DNA from: Myxococcales bacterium
GTDB taxonomy: Bacteria; Myxococcota_A; Polyangia; Palsa-1104; JAEUJZ01
Reading direction: 5' to 3'
Assembly: GCA_016794465.1 (NCBI GenBank)
Contig: JAEUKA010000072.1
Span: forward strand, 1 to 64,000
DNA: 64,000 nucleotides
This document shows positions 48,642 to 59,298 of this stretch, piece after piece. A program made the translations under genes and the position numbers. The number at the start of each line of letters is the position of its first letter. Within the stretch, counting starts at the first letter, position 1. The notes under the pieces are model-generated. The model did not search any database and was not told the DNA's origin. It saw nothing but the letters and a program-made list of their open reading frames with translations.

Positions 48642-50645
48642 CTATTGCACCTGTTTGGGAGACGGCAGTCCGATCCTTGCCACCATGCGCCGATAGCTCG
48701 GGCTACGCGGGTCAAGATCGAGGACCGAGATGGTGTTATCGAGATAATTGCTCACGTAGGCACGAGGCGGCAGCAGCGGCTGGCCTGAACCGAACGGACG
48801 CGGGTGGATATCGCTGCCGGCCCCCGGACAGGTTACCGCCAGTCGCGCCGCATCTGCCGAGGACAACAGTGGGTCGGCGCATGGATCGATCGCTCCCGGA
48901 TGACCCACGGCCGTCGGTGTCCCGTCCGACCCAAAGTTGAGCGCAATGCTGAGCGGTCCGCGTCCCGCTTGCATGGTGCCGATCATCTCGCCGGTATCGG
49001 GATCGACCTCGGCGACCTGACCCGACAGATAGCAGGTCACGAACACCCGCGTCGTCAGCACCACCTGGCCCATGCTGTAGCGCGGCACCTTGGCGATGAC
49101 CTGACGCGACGGGCCGGCACACAGGTTCACCACCGCCGAGACTTGATTGACCGGGATGCTGCTCCCGCCGCCGCGCAGTCGGGTATCGAGCACGGCCAGC
49201 GCCGGGGGCTGAAACAAGGCCAGATAGGCCCGATCGCCGCTCGGATCGAACACGATCGACCGAACATCCTGCGTCGAGGCGGTAAACTGGCCAGACACTC
49301 CGAACAGCAGGCCGGGAACAAGCTTTCCGCCTACGCCGAGTCGGAAGGTGGCCAGCGTGCTCGTCAGCTTCGAGGTCACATACCAGGGCTGACTCAGATC
49401 GCCTCGCAGGCGTGGGGCCACCGCGAAAGCGCCGGTTCTTCCGTCAGTCGAAGAGATCAGCGAGCCACTGACATCCGACAGCTGCGGCGTTGGCACATCG
49501 ATCGGGCTCTTCCCGAGGTCAAACGAAGAGGCCTGGCCCGTCGGCAAGTGGCTCGTGACAAGGTACTGATAGTAGTTTCCAGCCGGAAGCCCGGTCTTGT
49601 GACACGGGGGACGGCGATTGGGGTTCTGATTCACGTCGGACAGGAACGTCCCGCGCTGGTGCGTGTAACCGGCCTCGATACAGCCGCGATCGATGTAGAC
49701 GCTCATCGGCTCTGCGGGCAGCTCAAAGCGTGGTCGGGTGCCTTCCGCTGGATCGTCGGGATTGATCAGCACGTCGTCGGGCGTTCGATTGACCCGATTG
49801 GACTCGGTGCAGGTCGACAGCGAATACGGCTCTCCCGGCGAGTGCGGTGCGAGTGGAGCGGCCACTGCCGTGTCGGTCAATCGACTGCCGGCATCACAGC
49901 CAAGGCGCAGCTCCGGCGATGCACTGCCAGCCCGTCCCCGTTTCAGAGGTCGTGCCGCATCAATCAGGGTGATCGAGGGATCGCCTCGAACTGCGATGAG
50001 CAGCGATCGCCGCAGGGCCGCCCGCTCGGGAAGTGCCAGCCAGTTTGGCGGGTCCTCGGCGAGAAGCTGCAGCTCACCCGGGAAAAAGCCAATCTTGACC
50101 GTCTGATCGGACAGGACAAAGCGCTGCGACTCGCAGCTTACGACGTTCGGATCGTCTAGATCGCGCTGACAGTAGCAGCGATCAAAGTCGGCGACGCGCT
50201 GGCTGAGAGCGGCTTCTTTGCTCTCGGTTTCTTCGACGGTGGCAGTCGAACCCAGTACCGATCCGGCATCACCGCACGAGACAGCGCCACACAGGCTATC
50301 GCCGACGGAGCCGGGATCACTGCCGAAGCGACGGAAGCACTCGACGGCGCGGGCATGACGAAGGACATCGATCGCCACCACCGTGGCACCACCGAAGCTA
50401 AGATCAGCGTTGGTGTTGGCCGCATAGAGCACGTCCCCAAGTGGGTCCATGGCGACGCTGCCGGGGAAAAACAGGCAGTGCGCCGGAGGTTCAGTGCTGG
50501 AGTCCGAGCCATTCCAGGGCCGACAACCAGGGGCAAGCGGCTGACGGGTGGAACAGCCAGCCGAAGAAAGGAGAAGCGAGGCTCCCAGACCAAGGAGCAG
50601 ATTCCTTCCCAAACGTAGGCGCCAGGCGCAAGCTTTCGCTGTCAC
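48642..50645 (-). CDS. large lipoprotein with YVTN-like beta-propeller
   Basis: The 667-residue protein has a signal peptide with a good lipobox (LLLSSAGCSTR). Blade-like motifs include FPGSVAMDPLGDVLYAANTN, SIVFDPSGDRAYLALFQPPALAVLDTRL, GQVAEVDPDTGEMIGTM and RAYVSNYLDNTISVLDLD, as in YVTN/lactonase-like propellers. It has several Cys pairs. It is directly followed by the 1405-residue lipoprotein gene (2-base gap); the shared motif type suggests partners or paralogues on the outer membrane. Role unknown. Confidence 0.8.
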   Translation of the reverse strand: MTAKACAWRLRLGRNLLLGLGASLLLSSAGCSTRQPLAPGCRPWNGSDSSTEPPAHCLFFPGSVAMDPLGDVLYAANTNADLSFGGATVVAIDVLRHARAVECFRRFGSDPGSVGDSLCGAVSCGDAGSVLGSTATVEETESKEAALSQRVADFDRCYCQRDLDDPNVVSCESQRFVLSDQTVKIGFFPGELQLLAEDPPNWLALPERAALRRSLLIAVRGDPSITLIDAARPLKRGRAGSASPELRLGCDAGSRLTDTAVAAPLAPHSPGEPYSLSTCTESNRVNRTPDDVLINPDDPAEGTRPRFELPAEPMSVYIDRGCIEAGYTHQRGTFLSDVNQNPNRRPPCHKTGLPAGNYYQYLVTSHLPTGQASSFDLGKSPIDVPTPQLSDVSGSLISSTDGRTGAFAVAPRLRGDLSQPWYVTSKLTSTLATFRLGVGGKLVPGLLFGVSGQFTASTQDVRSIVFDPSGDRAYLALFQPPALAVLDTRLRGGGSSIPVNQVSAVVNLCAGPSRQVIAKVPRYSMGQVVLTTRVFVTCYLSGQVAEVDPDTGEMIGTMQAGRGPLSIALNFGSDGTPTAVGHPGAIDPCADPLLSSADAARLAVTCPGAGSDIHPRPFGSGQPLLPPRAYVSNYLDNTISVLDLDPRSPSYRRMVARIGLPSPKQVQ

Positions 50646-50748
50646 GGTCTGCGAAGGTTGCTACAGCCGGCACGCCGAGTCAATCAAAGTGCAGCGCTCG
50701 GCCGGACCACCAGTCTGCCGGGGTCAGCGCAGGGTGTTGTCGAGAAGT

Positions 50749-53076
50749 CTACCGCTCAAGCGCCGAGATCGCTTTGTCGGCCACGTGGAGACGATCGGCG
50801 AGCGTGCGAATGACGAAGGTGTGGAAAGCCGCAGCGACGCGGGGAGCCTCGGTTTCCATTCGATCCAGGGCCGAGCGCTCGAGCTTGTGAACCACCGACG
50901 GCGCATCTGCGACCACCGACGCCGAGCGAATGCTCTGACGATACAAGCCCATCTCGCCGAGGGTGGTGTTGCTCGTCACCGAGCGCAAAAGCAGCGGCGC
51001 ACCGTCGGGCCGTTCGAGGACAATGCTGACTCGACCTGACTCGACGACATACGTGGCACCCGAGGCATCGCCCTGACGGAACAGGTACTCGCCTTTTTTT
51101 AGCTCGATGCGCTGCACGTAATCATTAAATCGCACCGCTAGATCGAGGCTGCCGAACTCTTTTGCAAGTCGCTGCACAAACGGCATATCGATCCGCGACA
51201 GGCTGGGCTCGTTGACTACCGCGCGCTGCTCACACCACTCGAGTGCAGCGTCGAGATCATCGAACACCACACACACATCGTCGTCACGAATGCAGTGCTC
51301 CCGACGCAGCGCCCGCTCCATTTCGGCGTTGAGCGACGTAAAAATCAGCTGCATTCGCCGATCCTCAATTGTCTGCCGCAGCTTCACCAGCGTCAGCGCC
51401 GTCGACGAATCCATGCCGTTGACGTAGCGAAAATCGACCACCACCGACTTCAGCGGCTGAGCGTCCTGGGCATACGAGCGACGAATCCGCTGCCGAATGT
51501 CAGCGACCAGACCGACGATCGAGCCAAAAAACAGATAGCCGCGCAGCCGCAGCACCCAATACTGCCGACCGCGCACGCGCAGGACCTGATTTTCCTCGGC
51601 GGAGCGCTGTACTTTGCTGCCGTACTCATCGAGGGTGAACGAGTTCTTGACCACCGAGACTCGGCTGTAGTTCACCGCGAAGATCAGGCAGCTCGCCAGG
51701 GCTCCGACGAACAGACCGACGACGAAGATGCCGGTGACGATGATCAGCACCAGCATCAACACCACCAGCATGTAGTCGGTGCGCTGAAGCTTCCAATACG
51801 CCTTAAACAGCCACTCCTGCAGCAGCCGCAAGCCCAGGTAGACCAGCGTCGCTCCGAGGACGGGTCGCGACAGCAGGCTCGCTAGTTTTGGGCTGATGAA
51901 TAGGACGAATAGACAGAGTGTGCCGGCGATGACGCCCGACAGCCGGGTCGCCGCGCCCGCCTGGAGATTGAGCATGCTGCGTGCGACGGCGTTGCTGCCG
52001 ACGATGCCACCACACAGGCCCGAGACGATGTTGGCGATGCCGTGGCCTTTGAGCTCTTGGTCAAGATCGGCGTCGCGCTTGGTGGCGACTTCGATGGCCG
52101 CAGCGGTTACCAGCACTGCGATCGCCGTCACCGAGATCAGCGTGATGACCTCGAAGATGAAGTTTCGTACTGCCGGCCACTCCAGCGCTCCCGTCGCAAA
52201 CGGAATGAACGGCATGCTGACGTTGAGGTTGTCCGAGACGCGCAGCAGCCAGCCGCTCTCCTGCGCGGTGGCAATCGTCAGCTCGGGATCGACCGCAATA
52301 ATCAGGTGGGTGAGCAGCGTGCCACCGACGAGTAGCGCCGGCAGGGCAAAGTACTGCTGCGCCCGTCCCAGCACGAAGAACATCGTGGCCGCAAAGCCAA
52401 CCCCAAACAGCGTCTGACCAACGGCACCGCGCTGGATGAGCTGCGGCAACAGATCAAAGTTGACTTGGACATCGGGCGGCACCATGACGCGCATACCACC
52501 GACGGCAAGCACCCAGCCCGTGGAAACCAAAAAGCCGCCGACGACAGGGTACGGGATGTAGCGAACCCAGCGCCCCATCTTGAGCTTGCCGAGCACATAG
52601 AGCGCGATGCCAGTCACCGCCGTCGAGAGAGCCAGCGCAAACACAATGTGTGGCGAGGGATCTTTGTCGGCGATTTTTTCGGTCAGCATCATCGCCATCG
52701 CCGCCTGCACGGCTGCCGAGCGAGAGTCTGGACCCGCGATGGCAAAGAAGAACGGACTCGTCAGCGCCACCAAGATCAGCGTCAGACCGGCGCTCATCAG
52801 TGACATACGGACGCCGTCTTCGAGATGACCTTTCAGCGGCCCCGAGAAGATCATCGCTGCAAACGACAGGCTGTAACTAATCGTGACCAGGGCCGAGATC
52901 GAGCCCGAGATCACATCTCGAACCGCGATCCGGGGCGAACGGGCGAGGTCGGCGATGCGCGGCTCAAGCTCGCGACTTCCCGACCCTCCCCCTCGCTGAG
53001 CGACTTTGACAACCCCTGAGATCGAGCTGGCACTGCGCGTGCTCTGCTCGTACTCTGCGTTGGGCGTCGCAGTCAT
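50749..53076 (-). CDS. SulP anion transporter with STAS and cyclic-nucleotide-binding domains
   Basis: About 775 residues from the ATG at 53076. Residues 45-450 are the SulP transport domain with some 12 membrane helices (SGSISALVTISYSLSFAAMIFSG, SPFFFAIAGPDSRSAAVQAAMAMM, VRYIPYPVVGGFLVSTGWVLAVGG, NIVSGLCGGIVGSNAVARSMLNL). Residues 500-610 are a STAS domain (YLFFGSIVGLVADIRQRI, VVVDFRYVNGMDSSTALTLVKL). Residues 640-770 are a cNMP-binding-like domain (RIELKKGEYLFRQGDASGATYVVESGRVSIVL, then LGEMGLYRQSIRSASVVAD). The last lacks the usual R of the phosphate-binding cassette pattern only in part. It should import sulfate, bicarbonate or another anion, gated from the cytoplasm. Confidence 0.92.
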   Translation of the reverse strand: MTATPNAEYEQSTRSASSISGVVKVAQRGGGSGSRELEPRIADLARSPRIAVRDVISGSISALVTISYSLSFAAMIFSGPLKGHLEDGVRMSLMSAGLTLILVALTSPFFFAIAGPDSRSAAVQAAMAMMLTEKIADKDPSPHIVFALALSTAVTGIALYVLGKLKMGRWVRYIPYPVVGGFLVSTGWVLAVGGMRVMVPPDVQVNFDLLPQLIQRGAVGQTLFGVGFAATMFFVLGRAQQYFALPALLVGGTLLTHLIIAVDPELTIATAQESGWLLRVSDNLNVSMPFIPFATGALEWPAVRNFIFEVITLISVTAIAVLVTAAAIEVATKRDADLDQELKGHGIANIVSGLCGGIVGSNAVARSMLNLQAGAATRLSGVIAGTLCLFVLFISPKLASLLSRPVLGATLVYLGLRLLQEWLFKAYWKLQRTDYMLVVLMLVLIIVTGIFVVGLFVGALASCLIFAVNYSRVSVVKNSFTLDEYGSKVQRSAEENQVLRVRGRQYWVLRLRGYLFFGSIVGLVADIRQRIRRSYAQDAQPLKSVVVDFRYVNGMDSSTALTLVKLRQTIEDRRMQLIFTSLNAEMERALRREHCIRDDDVCVVFDDLDAALEWCEQRAVVNEPSLSRIDMPFVQRLAKEFGSLDLAVRFNDYVQRIELKKGEYLFRQGDASGATYVVESGRVSIVLERPDGAPLLLRSVTSNTTLGEMGLYRQSIRSASVVADAPSVVHKLERSALDRMETEAPRVAAAFHTFVIRTLADRLHVADKAISALER

Positions 53077-53204
53077 CAGATTCCTCGGCCAATGGCACAA
53101 CCACCGAGCACCGTCGCTCGGAGCAATGTCCTTCATCCTACACGGTTTGGCCGCCTAGGGTGCGCAAATTGCTGGTATCCCGCAGGGAAGGCTGGCCAGC
53201 GGGG

Positions 53205-54170
53205 CTACTTCGCGGTCATGAACCTCGAGAGCCAGTCGATCTCTTCGCGGACTTGGACGATCGCGTGGCCGGTGTGATGAAGCGCGTACGCGATGCCAGC
53301 CTGCAGATCGCGCCGAGTCACCATGCGCTCCAGGTTGACGCCAAGGTGAACCATCGAGCGAGCCACCTCTGCCGAGATGCCCACCAAAATGCTCAACGCA
53401 CCGATTAGATCGGCTGCCGCCACGGTCTGCAACAGCGAGTTGGCCACGGCGGTATCCACGACCGATACCCCGGTGATGTCGATGATCACGACCGCAGCCT
53501 GATAGCGAACGATCGCGGACAGCGCCGCATCCATGATGTGCTCGGCCCGACCACTATCGATGTGGCCCACCAGCGGGAGAACCACGATTCGCGAATGAAT
53601 CGGCAGGACCGGCGTCCCCAGCTGGCGAATCATTTGGAGCAGCATCTGTTGCTCGTTGACGACGTTTTGGAGGGCGGCATCACTGCGGTGCAGCGCGCTC
53701 TCGGTGGCCACCTGCTTGGTGACATCGCGAAGCTGCAACAGCCAGCGATCGGACTGCCCGGCAATGCGTCGTAGCACCCAGTCGACGGCACCACCGTCGA
53801 TGAAGTGGAGCCGCCCTCGCGTCGGACTTTCCACGTTGTGCGGCAGCCGTACGAGCGGACTGGCCTCGGTGGCGTCCGCGAGCTGTTCCCGCAGCTGTGT
53901 CACCAGCTGTTCCCAGCGCTCACTCGCCGCTTGCGGTTCCAACAGACGCAGCGCTGGCAGGGCCTGCGGGTTGTGCCAAATGGGCGGCGACTCTGTGGCG
54001 CCGAGTACCAATAACCCTTCCCCGACGGCACCGAGGAGTGCCGGCAGCAGCTCACCAATATCCGCGCATCCCGTGGCAATGGGCGGGGCGACCACCTCGT
54101 TTCCTGGCCCCTGTTCTGGACTTGCGCTGGCGGTGGGGTCGTGGCCCTGCGGGTGCTCAGAAGGCTCCAT
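53205..54170 (-). CDS. RsbR-like STAS regulator
   Basis: The 321-residue protein has a disordered start, a PAS-like domain (LGAVGEGLLVLGATESPPIWHNPQAL through WVLRRIAGQSDRWLLQLRDVTKQ) and a C-terminal STAS domain (LPIHSRIVVLPLVGHIDSGRAEHIMDAAL, VVIIDITGVSVVDTAVANSLL, LIGALSILVGISAEVARSMVHLG). The DITGV.VVDT motif with Thr is that of RsbR co-antagonists, and the STAS half is close to the one at 17798-19051. Its neighbour on the same strand is the SulP transporter, which also has a STAS domain. No kinase or RsbS gene is next to it. Confidence 0.85.
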   Translation of the reverse strand: MEPSEHPQGHDPTASASPEQGPGNEVVAPPIATGCADIGELLPALLGAVGEGLLVLGATESPPIWHNPQALPALRLLEPQAASERWEQLVTQLREQLADATEASPLVRLPHNVESPTRGRLHFIDGGAVDWVLRRIAGQSDRWLLQLRDVTKQVATESALHRSDAALQNVVNEQQMLLQMIRQLGTPVLPIHSRIVVLPLVGHIDSGRAEHIMDAALSAIVRYQAAVVIIDITGVSVVDTAVANSLLQTVAAADLIGALSILVGISAEVARSMVHLGVNLERMVTRRDLQAGIAYALHHTGHAIVQVREEIDWLSRFMTAK

Positions 54171-54665
54171 CGTAAATTCCTATGCTACGGGATGGTGGCG
54201 TCGATTTCTACAGCCACCACTTCGGCGCGTACTGACCGGGCTGTGGCTCAGTGCGCACAGCGCAGCGCGTGTCGTTCCGTGTTCCGTGTTCCGTCAAACC
54301 AGGAAGCCCCCCCGAAGCGGCCAACCAAAAAACAGCCAAATGCAGGCCAAGCGCGCACCAATCAGAACCCACGCCAGACCAACTCCTAAACAACTCCTAA
54401 ACAGAGGCTTTGCAGTTTTTGCGATTTCGCCATGGAAATTCTCTTGACGGCTTATGATGTGACAGCATAAGTTTCGCTCCTACGTCAGTGCTGTCCCCGG
54501 TTCTCATCAGCCTCGCGACTAGTTCTTCTGCCAAAGTCGAAAACCTCGCCTCAAACGAGTGGCGCGCAAGCATGTTGCTCCTGGGCGGACTGTGGTTTTG
54601 CGCTTACGTAGACAATCCTCGCAGGCGGCAGCCGAGTGAGGAACGAAGGGAGATTCAATAAACGC
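54171..54665. other. intergenic and leader region upstream of rpsA
   Basis: About 495 bases between divergent genes hold no convincing protein gene. A TTGACG (54444-54449) with CATAAG 16-17 bases further is a plausible rpsA promoter. The resulting leader of roughly 185 bases is long enough for the autoregulation known for S1, which is inference. Short repeats GTTCCGT occur near 54270-54292. A frame of 95 codons on the minus strand looks like a shadow. Confidence 0.5.
54444..54471 (+). promoter_or_regulatory. candidate sigma-70 promoter for rpsA
   Basis: TTGACG at 54444-54449 and CATAAG at 54466-54471 are spaced 16 bases. The -10 is a weak match. The long leader before rpsA (about 190 bases) fits an S1 autogenous control region. 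Confidence 0.4.
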
Positions 54666-56417
<1,752 letters not shown>

Positions 56418-56478
56418 TCCGCTTCGCAGCCCTGTCCCAACCGCTCCTCGACGCTCAATCTCATCCCTGCCAGCCTCG

Positions 56479-56503
56479 CGGTAGCCAGCTCAAGCTGCTA
56501 CCG
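56479..56503. terminator. hairpin downstream of rpsA
   Basis: CGGTAGC (56479-56485) pairs perfectly with GCTACCG (56497-56503), with an inner AGCT-CA-AGCT hairpin. It lies between the convergent rpsA and membrane-reductase genes. There is no clear T tract on either strand, so a bidirectional or factor-assisted terminator is the best guess. Confidence 0.55.
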
Positions 56504-56582
56504 ATCCACATCCCTTCCGATTGACTTCCTACATCCTTTCCGGGCAGCTGCTCGGGCTCAACAAAGTCATTCCCACCTGCGG

Positions 56583-57362
56583 CTAGAGCAGAAAGGGAAG
56601 GACCGCTTTGCGCTCGGTCGGATATTCGGGAAAGCGACGGTGATAGTCACGGTGGTGAGCGACGGCGCGAGGGATGAGGTTGGCCGCAGTCCACAGCGCA
56701 AACGTCAGCCCGCCCAGTGACCACGTGAGGATCGCCCAGCCGATCCACTCGACGACCTCGCCGAAGTAGTTGGGGCAAGAGATGAAGCGGTACAGGCCGC
56801 CGTGGGGGATTTTGTAGCCAGTCTCGCCGGGCTTGCGCAGGTGCAGGAGCACCCAGTCAGCGTGTTGGTTTATCGCCAAGCCACACACAAAGACCGCAAC
56901 GCCGACGAGAAAGCGCGGATCGGTGAGCCAAGTCGCGTCGTACGTCGGTCCCAGATACGTCAAATAGCGCCAGTTGAGATACGCGTTGCCGAGGTTAAAC
57001 ACCACCGCCAACAGCGCGATAAGGAGCGGCATTGTGCCTCCGCCCCGACGACGAAATGGGAAGATAAAGGCACGATGAAAGTAGTGCAGCTGCCACAGCG
57101 CGGTGAAGCTCCACAACACGATGTCGCGACGCGGGCTCACGAAAAAGAAGGCCAAAGGTGCCAGCGAGGCCGGCGCTTCCATGAGCACCCAGCCGAGTGT
57201 GGCGCTGATCTCTGGGCCCCAGCCCTTGCGCTGGTAGCGACCATACGGCGCGGCGCGGAACAGCAGGTTGATGGCGGTGAATGCGGCCATGACCCAGAAC
57301 GTGCCGAGCAGGCCATAGTAGAACTCGCTCTCGCTGACCGACATGAGCATCGACATGAGCAT
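56583..57362 (-). CDS. steroid 5-alpha-reductase-fold membrane protein
   Basis: The 259-residue protein has about six membrane helices and a C-terminal steroid_dh domain: FVCGLAINQHADWVLLHLRKPGETGYKIPHGGLYRFISCPNYFGEVVEWIGWAIL, then the AHHRDYHRRFPEYPTERKAVLPFLL end. The motifs GLYRFISCPNYFGE and HHRDY..RFPEYP are hallmarks of 3-oxo-5-alpha-steroid 4-dehydrogenases that use NADPH. In bacteria the substrate may be a sterol or a fatty enoyl; a squalene-synthase-like gene lies 4 kb away. Several close ATG codons make the exact start uncertain. Confidence 0.88.
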   Translation of the reverse strand: MLMSMLMSVSESEFYYGLLGTFWVMAAFTAINLLFRAAPYGRYQRKGWGPEISATLGWVLMEAPASLAPLAFFFVSPRRDIVLWSFTALWQLHYFHRAFIFPFRRRGGGTMPLLIALLAVVFNLGNAYLNWRYLTYLGPTYDATWLTDPRFLVGVAVFVCGLAINQHADWVLLHLRKPGETGYKIPHGGLYRFISCPNYFGEVVEWIGWAILTWSLGGLTFALWTAANLIPRAVAHHRDYHRRFPEYPTERKAVLPFLL

Positions 57363-57390
57363 TGGGATGTAGACCTCGCGGGGCCAGCCT

Positions 57391-57408
57391 TACCACATGT
57401 GGTATAGC
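57391..57408 (+). promoter_or_regulatory. palindromic operator overlapping the -10 of the BMP gene
   Basis: TACCACATGTGGTA (57391-57404) is a perfect 14-bp palindrome. Its right end overlaps TATAGC (57403-57408), which has the right position for a -10: start of transcription would fall close to the GTG at 57416. A dimeric regulator bound here would block the promoter. The identity of the regulator is unknown. Confidence 0.5.
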
Positions 57409-57415
57409 TTCCGGC

Positions 57416-58465
57416 GTGAAAGCTGCTTCGCGAAGCCTGCTCGTGCTGCTCACCGTTCTGCTGGTGGGAATCAATGCGCTGCTGCTATTGCCGTTGCATG
57501 CGGACTCGAAGGCGCACAGTGGAAGCAAGCCCCAGTCGCTGCGAGTCGGTCTGGTGTTCGATGTCGGGGGACGGGGCGACAAGTCGTTCAACGACGCGGC
57601 CTTTCGGGGGGTTGACCAGGCGGTGCGCGAGCTGGGCATCTTGGCCGAGTTCATCGAGCCCGGCGATGGTGCAGATCGCGAGTCCGGCTTGCGTCTACTG
57701 GCAGCGCGGGGCTTTGACCTGATCTTGGGTGTGGGCTTCGTGTTTTCCGACGACATGTTGCAGATTGCGCACGACTATCCCGATCGCCACTTTGCTTGTG
57801 TCGATTACGTAAAGTTCGACGAGCGGGGCTTTGTGGTGCCGCCTCGGAACATGGTTGCGCTGAAGTTTCACGAAGAGGAGGGCAGTTTTCTCGTCGGTGC
57901 CATCGCTGCGCTGACTTCCCAGCGACCGATCATCGGCTTTGTTGGTGGAATGGACATTCCGCTGATCCACAAGTTCGAGGCCGGCTATCGACAGGGCGCG
58001 CTCGCGGTCTGTCCATCGTGCAAAGTGCTCGTTGGATATGCCGGAACCAGTGCCGATGCCTTCAAAAATCCCGCGCGTGGGAAAGAGCTGGCGCTGGCCC
58101 AATATCAGGCCGGGGCTGAGGTTGTGTTTCACGCCGCCGGCTCGACGGGACTTGGGGTCTTCGAGGCCGCTCGGGAAAACCACCGTCGCGCCATCGGAGT
58201 CGACAGCGATCAGTGGGACGAGGCGCCTGGCTACATCCTCACGTCGATGGTCAAGCGCGTCGAGGTCAGCGTGTTCGACATCATCGCCGCTCTTGCGCAC
58301 GGACGCTTTGAGTCGGGGGTCCGCGTCTTCGGCCTACGCGAAGGGGGAATCGACTACGCCTACGACGAGCCGCGCCGAGGCATGATCCCCCAAGCCGTCC
58401 GCACCCGCGTCGAAGCGCTTCGCCAAGACATCATCGCCGGCAAGATCGTGATTGCCGACCGGTAA
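57416..58465 (+). CDS. BMP family substrate-binding protein
   Basis: About 349 residues. A basic N-terminus and hydrophobic segment (SLLVLLTVLLVGINALLLLPLHA) serve as signal; there is no lipobox Cys. The mature domain matches the basic-membrane-protein/Med/PnrA family: VGLVFDVGGRGDKSFNDAAFRGVDQAV, GVGFVFSDDMLQIAHDYPDRHFACVDY, EEEGSFLVGAIAALTSQRPIIGFVGGMDIPLIHKFEAGYRQGA, AAGSTGLGVFEAARE and VDSDQWDEAPGYILTSMVKRVE. These bind nucleosides for ABC importers. No ABC permease or ATPase genes adjoin. The GTG at 57416 is chosen because sequence before it lacks coding character. Confidence 0.88.
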   Translation: MKAASRSLLVLLTVLLVGINALLLLPLHADSKAHSGSKPQSLRVGLVFDVGGRGDKSFNDAAFRGVDQAVRELGILAEFIEPGDGADRESGLRLLAARGFDLILGVGFVFSDDMLQIAHDYPDRHFACVDYVKFDERGFVVPPRNMVALKFHEEEGSFLVGAIAALTSQRPIIGFVGGMDIPLIHKFEAGYRQGALAVCPSCKVLVGYAGTSADAFKNPARGKELALAQYQAGAEVVFHAAGSTGLGVFEAARENHRRAIGVDSDQWDEAPGYILTSMVKRVEVSVFDIIAALAHGRFESGVRVFGLREGGIDYAYDEPRRGMIPQAVRTRVEALRQDIIAGKIVIADR

Positions 58466-58533
58466 GCCAGTGGCGCTCCGAAACACTCATAGCGGCAAGC
58501 CGCCGCCGACGAAGGCGGCCTGGGAACGAAGAC

Positions 58534-59298
58534 ATGTACAAGGGGCTCCGGGTCGCGGTGGTCGTCCCGGCCTATAACGAAGCGGACAACTTGCCACGGA
58601 CGCTGGCGACAATTCCGGACTATGTCGATCATGTGTTGGTCGTCGACGATGGCAGTGCCGATGGAACTGCGCAGGTTGCGGTCAGCCATGCTCGTCCCGG
58701 CGTCGAGGTGCTCCGTCACCTGCAAAATCGCGGCGTTGGAGCGGCCGTGGCCACCGGCTATCAGCGAGCGATTGCGCTCGACAGCGATGTGGCGGTGGTG
58801 ATGGCTGGTGACGGTCAGATGGACCCCGCCGATCTGCCGACGCTGCTCCAGCCGATTGTCGACGGGCAGGCCGACTATGTGAAAGGCAATCGCTTTGCCA
58901 ACCGCGAGGTCTGGCGGACGATGCCCAGGCTGCGTCTCCTGGGCAACATCACCCTGTCGCTGCTGACCCGACTGACGGCTGGTTATCCGCGCTTGTTTGA
59001 CTCGCAGTGTGGGTTTACGGCGGCGACGCGGCAGGCGCTTTTGCGGCTCGATCTCGACGGGCTGTTTCCACGCTACGGCTATCCCAACGACCTGCTGGCG
59101 AGGCTGTGGGTCGGCGGCGCGCGCGTGCTCGATGTGCCGGTGCGAACGATCTACGGCAGTGCTTGGCGGTCGGGCATCTCGCTGACCACGGCGATCTATC
59201 CGGTGCTGTTCGTCGTGCTGCGGGCGCTTCCGTGGCGACTGTGGGCGCGGCGGCGTCGTCGCGACAAGCGAGTGATCGATCCGTGCACATCGGAGTGA
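58534..59298 (+). CDS. family 2 glycosyltransferase (dolichol-phosphate-sugar synthase type)
   Basis: The 254-residue protein has the GT-A fold: VAVVVPAYNEADNLPRTL, HVLVVDDGSADGTAQVA, LQNRGVGAAVATGYQRAI, VVMAGDGQMDPADLPTLL (DxD-like), YVKGNRF and the PRYGYPNDLLARLW segment. The C-terminus has a hydrophobic helix (LTTAIYPVLFVVLRALPW). This type transfers a sugar to a polyprenyl phosphate. It overlaps the next glycosyltransferase gene by 16 bases, so both act in one pathway, probably glycan or lipid glycosylation. Confidence 0.9.
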   Translation: MYKGLRVAVVVPAYNEADNLPRTLATIPDYVDHVLVVDDGSADGTAQVAVSHARPGVEVLRHLQNRGVGAAVATGYQRAIALDSDVAVVMAGDGQMDPADLPTLLQPIVDGQADYVKGNRFANREVWRTMPRLRLLGNITLSLLTRLTAGYPRLFDSQCGFTAATRQALLRLDLDGLFPRYGYPNDLLARLWVGGARVLDVPVRTIYGSAWRSGISLTTAIYPVLFVVLRALPWRLWARRRRRDKRVIDPCTSE

